A stretch of DNA of 64,000 nt from DATKJS01 sp964551995 (lineage in GTDB: Bacteria > Acidobacteriota > Aminicenantia > Aminicenantales > Saccharicenantaceae): assembly GCA_964551995.1 (NCBI GenBank), contig CAZKFD010000012.1, positions 1 through 64,000 on the forward strand, read 5' to 3'. Positions within the stretch are counted from its first letter, which is position 1. Every line of letters begins with the position of its first letter. Both the position numbers and the translations under genes were made by a program. This document shows positions 61,037 to 64,000 of the stretch, one piece after another. The notes beneath the pieces are model-generated. The model saw only the letters and a list, made by a program, of their open reading frames with translations. It was not told the DNA's origin and did no database searches.

Positions 61037-63121
61037 TCAAGCGCACTTGCTCCAGCCGCAGTTCGGGCAGACGGGGCACTTCTCATCGGGCAGCAGCGCG
61101 CCGCAGATCTTGCAGCGCACCGTGTAGAAGTCCTTGCCGCTCTGGCGGACTTCGCCGAAGTGCTTTTCGAGAACCTTGGCGATCGCGTCGGGGATCGACT
61201 GGATGAGGCCGCCCTCGGTGAAGATGGGCTCGGAGCCCCCGATCCCCTTGAGCTGCTGGATGACCTCGTCGGCCTCGACCCCGGTCCGCAGGGCGAGCGA
61301 GATGAGCCGCCCCAGCGCCTCGGCGTCGGCCATGGTCGAGTAGCCGCTCTTGCCGATCGAGGCGAAGACCTCGAACGGCTTCTGATTCTGGTAGGAGATC
61401 GTCACATAGAGGTTGCCGAAGCCAGTCTTGATCTTGTCGGTCGTCGAGGGCAGCGACATCGGCCGTTCCTGGGGATGGAGGATCTCGCTCCCGTTCTTGT
61501 AGAGGACCTGGCTTTCCCGGCAGCCGTCGCGGTAGATGGTGATGCCCTTGGTCCCGAGGTCCCAGGCCAGGTAGAAGGTCCTGTCGACGTCCTCGACCGT
61601 CGCCTCGTGGGGGAAATTGATCGTCTTGGAGACGGAGTTGTCGACGTGCTTCTGGAAGGCCGCCTGCGTCCGGACGTGCCATTCGGGCGGGACCTCGTGG
61701 GCCGAGACGAAGTAGTCGGCCAGCGGCTTCCCCGCGTGCGCCTCCTTCCACGCGGCGTACACCGGGTGAACGTCCTTGAGCTCCGAGTCGAGGATCTTCG
61801 AGACGACCTCGAAGGCGAAGACCGGCTCGATCGACGACGAGCAGCCCGCAATCCGCGAGATCGTCCCGGTCGGGGCGATGGTGAAGACGGTCGCGTTCCT
61901 CATCTTCGACCCCTTGTAAATCGACTTCCCGATATTCGGGAAGCTCCCCCGCTCGCCCGCCAGGCCGCGCGAGGCGGCCACGGCCTCCCGCCGGACGAAG
62001 CCGGCGGCCTTCTCGGCGAGCGCCAGGGCCTTGGCCGAATCGTACTTGATCTTCATCAGAAGCAGAAGGTCGGCCCAGCCCATGACGCCCAGGCCGATGC
62101 GGCGGTTGCCGCGCGACATCTCCTCTATCTGGGGCAAAGGATAGCGGTTGACGTCGATGACGTCGTCCAGAAAGCGTATGCCGAGCCGGACCGCGCGGCC
62201 GAGGCGCTCCCAATCGATCTCGTCCCTCTTCCGGGGGCTGAAGAAATTGGCCAGGTTGATGGAACCGAGGTTGCACGACTCGTAGTCGTGAAGGGGCTGC
62301 TCGCCGCAGGGATTGGTGGCGCGGATCGGGCCGAGCGCCGCCGTGGGGTTGGCCCCGTTGACGCGGTCGATGAAGATCAGCCCGGGGTCGCCCACGGCCC
62401 AGGCCGACTCGACGATGAGCTGGAAGACCTTGCGCGCGTCCCTCTTTCCTGCCGGCCGGCCCGTGTGCGGGTCGACGAGACCGTAGGATCCGCCGGCCTT
62501 GACGGCGGCCATGAAGGCGTCGGTGACCGCGACCGAGATGTTGAAGTTCATGACGCTCTGGCCGTCGAGCTTCATCTGAACAAATTCTTCGATGTCCGGG
62601 TGGTCGACGCGGAGGATGCCCATGTTGGCGCCGCGGCGCGTCCCGCCCTGCTTGACGGCCTCCGTGGCGGCGTCGATGACGCGGAGGAAGGAGACCGGGC
62701 CGGAAGCGACGCCCTGGGTCTTGCGGACGAAGCTCCCCCGAGGGCGCAGGCGGCTGAAGTCGAAGCCCGTGCCGCCGCCTTCCTTATGGACGAGGGCCGC
62801 GTTCTTGACGGTCTCGAAGATCGAGTCGAGCGAGTCCTCGATCGGCAGGACGAAGCAGGCGCTGAGACACATGCGGCGGCCGGCGCCGGTCAGAGTCGGG
62901 CTGTTCGGCAGGAAGTCCCGGCCGGCCATCAGGCGGAAGAACTCCTCGGCGTACGTCTTCCGCGCCGCTTTCGTCTTTTCGGCGGCAGCGATATTGTCGG
63001 CGACGCGCCGGAAGAGGTCGGCGGGGCTCTTGTCGACGAGCTCGCCCTTCTCGTTCTTCAGGAAGTAGCGCGCCTTGAGGATCTTCAGGGCGTTTTCGGA
63101 GAATCCGGCGGCTGCGCTCAT
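61037..63121 (-). CDS. nrdJ: Adenosylcobalamin-dependent (class II) ribonucleotide reductase
   Basis: This 694-residue cytoplasmic enzyme reduces ribonucleotides to deoxyribonucleotides using coenzyme B12. Hallmarks: LPNSPTLTGAGR, the loop ATNPCGEQPLHDYESCNLGSINLANF with the active-site Cys and Glu, GVMGWADLLL, and APTGTISRIAGCSSSIEP. The C-terminus has a zinc-ribbon tail (CKICG...CPNCGWSKC) usual for NrdJ. There is no ATP-cone at the N-terminus. ATG 63121 is chosen for GGAGG 9 nt upstream; the longer open frame to 63259 starts before the promoter. The leader is about 85 nt, too short for a typical cobalamin riboswitch. Confidence 0.93.
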   Translation of the reverse strand: MSAAAGFSENALKILKARYFLKNEKGELVDKSPADLFRRVADNIAAAEKTKAARKTYAEEFFRLMAGRDFLPNSPTLTGAGRRMCLSACFVLPIEDSLDSIFETVKNAALVHKEGGGTGFDFSRLRPRGSFVRKTQGVASGPVSFLRVIDAATEAVKQGGTRRGANMGILRVDHPDIEEFVQMKLDGQSVMNFNISVAVTDAFMAAVKAGGSYGLVDPHTGRPAGKRDARKVFQLIVESAWAVGDPGLIFIDRVNGANPTAALGPIRATNPCGEQPLHDYESCNLGSINLANFFSPRKRDEIDWERLGRAVRLGIRFLDDVIDVNRYPLPQIEEMSRGNRRIGLGVMGWADLLLLMKIKYDSAKALALAEKAAGFVRREAVAASRGLAGERGSFPNIGKSIYKGSKMRNATVFTIAPTGTISRIAGCSSSIEPVFAFEVVSKILDSELKDVHPVYAAWKEAHAGKPLADYFVSAHEVPPEWHVRTQAAFQKHVDNSVSKTINFPHEATVEDVDRTFYLAWDLGTKGITIYRDGCRESQVLYKNGSEILHPQERPMSLPSTTDKIKTGFGNLYVTISYQNQKPFEVFASIGKSGYSTMADAEALGRLISLALRTGVEADEVIQQLKGIGGSEPIFTEGGLIQSIPDAIAKVLEKHFGEVRQSGKDFYTVRCKICGALLPDEKCPVCPNCGWSKCA

Positions 63122-63212
63122 CTCAGTCTTCCTCCACCTGTTCGGGCGGCCGCGGGCGCGGTGACGGGGCCGGCCGCCGCTTCGGGATATTGAACCTATC
63201 AGATTGGTAAAG

Positions 63213-63241
63213 ATTATAACGCCGCGCCGCCGTTTTTTCAA
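63213..63241 (-). promoter_or_regulatory. Promoter of nrdJ
   Basis: On the minus strand: TTGAAA (63241-63236), 17-bp spacer, consensus TATAAT (63218-63213). Confidence 0.68.
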
Positions 63242-63334
63242 GCTCAATCGGGGACACAATACTCATTTCCGAATTTCGGCCCGGCGCATCGAACCGCCTG
63301 CGACCGTCGTTATGGAATAAACCACAAATCCTCT

Positions 63335-63340
63335 ATAATA
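63335..63340 (+). promoter_or_regulatory. Consensus -10 box of lipoprotein gene
   Basis: TATAAT lies 25 bp before the ATG at 63366; the -35 region is weak. Confidence 0.5.
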
Positions 63341-63365
63341 GAAATATCCCAAAAGGACGAAAAAC

Positions 63366-64000
63366 ATGCGCGAAAAGACAGGGTTCTTAATGGCAGGTCT
63401 GCTGATGTTGGGCCTCGCCGGCTGCAGCGGCACAAAGACCTACGTGACGGACAGCCGTCCCCTGGACCGTCAGATCGTCATCGACGGCAAGTCCGACGAT
63501 TGGGCCGGGGCCCTTTCATTCATGGAGGAATCGAAGCTCGAGGAGGGCTTCCTCAACGATCAGAACGACCTCTACATGTGCCTGGTGACGGACGACAACG
63601 CCCTTAACAGGCAAATCATGGCAGGAGGGCTGACCGTCTGGTTCGACCCGCAGGGCGGCAACGCCAAGGTCTTCGGCATCCGCTACCCCCTCGGGCAGAG
63701 CCGGCTGAAGCCGCAGGCGAAGCCGGAGGAAGGGCAACAGACTCAAGGACAGTCTCCGCCGGCCGGCGAAGAATCCCAGGAAGAGGCGCCGCCCAGCCTG
63801 GAGATCCTCAGGGCCGGAAACCCGGCTCCGCAGAAAATCGCCGTCAGCGACCTCAAAGGGATCGAGGTCAAATTCACGTCCGAAGAAGGAGTCTTCGTAT
63901 ACGAGTTGAAGGTCCCGCTCCAGCCGGCCGCTGACCGCACCATCGCCGTCGGCGCCCAGCCGGGGAAGACGATCGGCATCGGCTTCGAGGTCCCGAAGAT
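63366..64000 (+). CDS. Lipoprotein with CBM9-like domain, cut by window end
   Basis: The frame runs from ATG 63366 past the window edge, with 211 codons visible. AAGGA lies 8 nt upstream of the start. A lipoprotein signal with lipobox LAGC (Cys20) is followed by a segment like family-9 carbohydrate-binding or sugar-sensing domains (IVIDGKSDDWAGALSF, NDLYMCLVTDDNAL, GLTVWFDPQGG). A Pro/Gln/Glu-rich linker (about 118-142) separates it from more beta sequence. It is probably anchored in the outer or inner membrane facing the periplasm. The function beyond ligand binding is unknown, and the C-terminus is not available. Confidence 0.75.
   Translation, partial: MREKTGFLMAGLLMLGLAGCSGTKTYVTDSRPLDRQIVIDGKSDDWAGALSFMEESKLEEGFLNDQNDLYMCLVTDDNALNRQIMAGGLTVWFDPQGGNAKVFGIRYPLGQSRLKPQAKPEEGQQTQGQSPPAGEESQEEAPPSLEILRAGNPAPQKIAVSDLKGIEVKFTSEEGVFVYELKVPLQPAADRTIAVGAQPGKTIGIGFEVPK

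Noticed and set aside
63122..63212. Cobalamin riboswitch before nrdJ
   Set aside because: The predicted leader is only about 85 nt and lacks a recognisable B12-box.
1..64000. CRISPR arrays, rRNA genes, intact insertion sequences
   Set aside because: No regularly spaced repeats, rRNA-like sequence or transposase genes were seen on either strand.

Overview
The window is a GC-rich bacterial chromosome segment with a diderm (outer-membrane) lifestyle. This shows in a complete RND/adaptor/TolC tripartite pump, several lipoproteins, an outer-membrane beta-barrel protein and many signal peptides. The density of secreted peptidases, a DUF885 protein, a bacillithiol operon and an AdoCbl-dependent ribonucleotide reductase suggest an Acidobacteriota / Candidatus Aminicenantes-like heterotroph living on peptides and glycans. 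That placement is inference from gene content; there is no rRNA or ribosomal protein marker here.

Layout. 1-401: AT-rich foreign-looking DNA abutting the 5' half of a tRNA-Arg gene (a likely integration scar). 450-4611 (-): a tiny membrane protein, then a DUF885 / S10 carboxypeptidase pair. 4778-7276 (+): a radical SAM protein with a structured leader, and a ThuA-like protein that looks leaderless. 7322-10095 (-): PfkB sugar kinase, MFS transporter and dCTP deaminase. 10327-13737 (+): secreted GH38 enzyme. 13759-23610 (-): a probable six-gene unit (BNR-repeat protein, PSMA-like M28 peptidase, amidohydrolase, ABC ATPase, ABC permease, LamG-like protein). 23812-25446 (+): C69 dipeptidase. 25504-27441 (-): S15/CocE-type hydrolase. 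27564-36682 (+): small membrane protein, DUF2911 protein, large LmbE/PIG-L deacetylase, a mini membrane ORF, bshC-bshB1-bshA and a sodium:solute symporter. 36736-39213 (+): kinase-TolB-TPR protein. 39222-46642 (-): M28 peptidase and the RND pump operon. 46845-49378 (+): an NTT-like carrier plus HEAT-like protein split by a frameshift. 49393-52030 (-): two-subunit molybdenum hydroxylase. 52249-54624 (-): an unknown secreted protein and a beta-barrel protein. 54819-57264 (+): a second radical SAM paralogue and a DUF3108 protein. 57640-60672 (-): M14 carboxypeptidase. 60753-61022: a MITE-like element with about 40-bp terminal inverted repeats. 61037-63121 (-): nrdJ. 63366-64000 (+): a lipoprotein cut by the window edge.

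How the genes fit together: most are exported hydrolases for peptide, N-acyl or glycan breakdown (S10, DUF885, M28 x2, C69, S15, M14, GH38, amidohydrolase), accompanied by carriers and efflux. The clearest intracellular pathway is bacillithiol synthesis (BshA glycosyltransferase, BshB1 deacetylase, BshC cysteine ligase), encoded contiguously with a second, much larger LmbE-type deacetylase and a symporter.

Promoters are easy to read: more than a dozen genes have TTGAnn-like -35 and TAnnnT-like -10 boxes, mostly 17-18 bp apart. The most unusual items are the two radical SAM paralogues with a SPASM-like cysteine set and no visible substrate, the inverted-repeat element with a related solo end near 52.1 kb, the structured leader at 4.8 kb, the frameshifted carrier gene and the tRNA scar.
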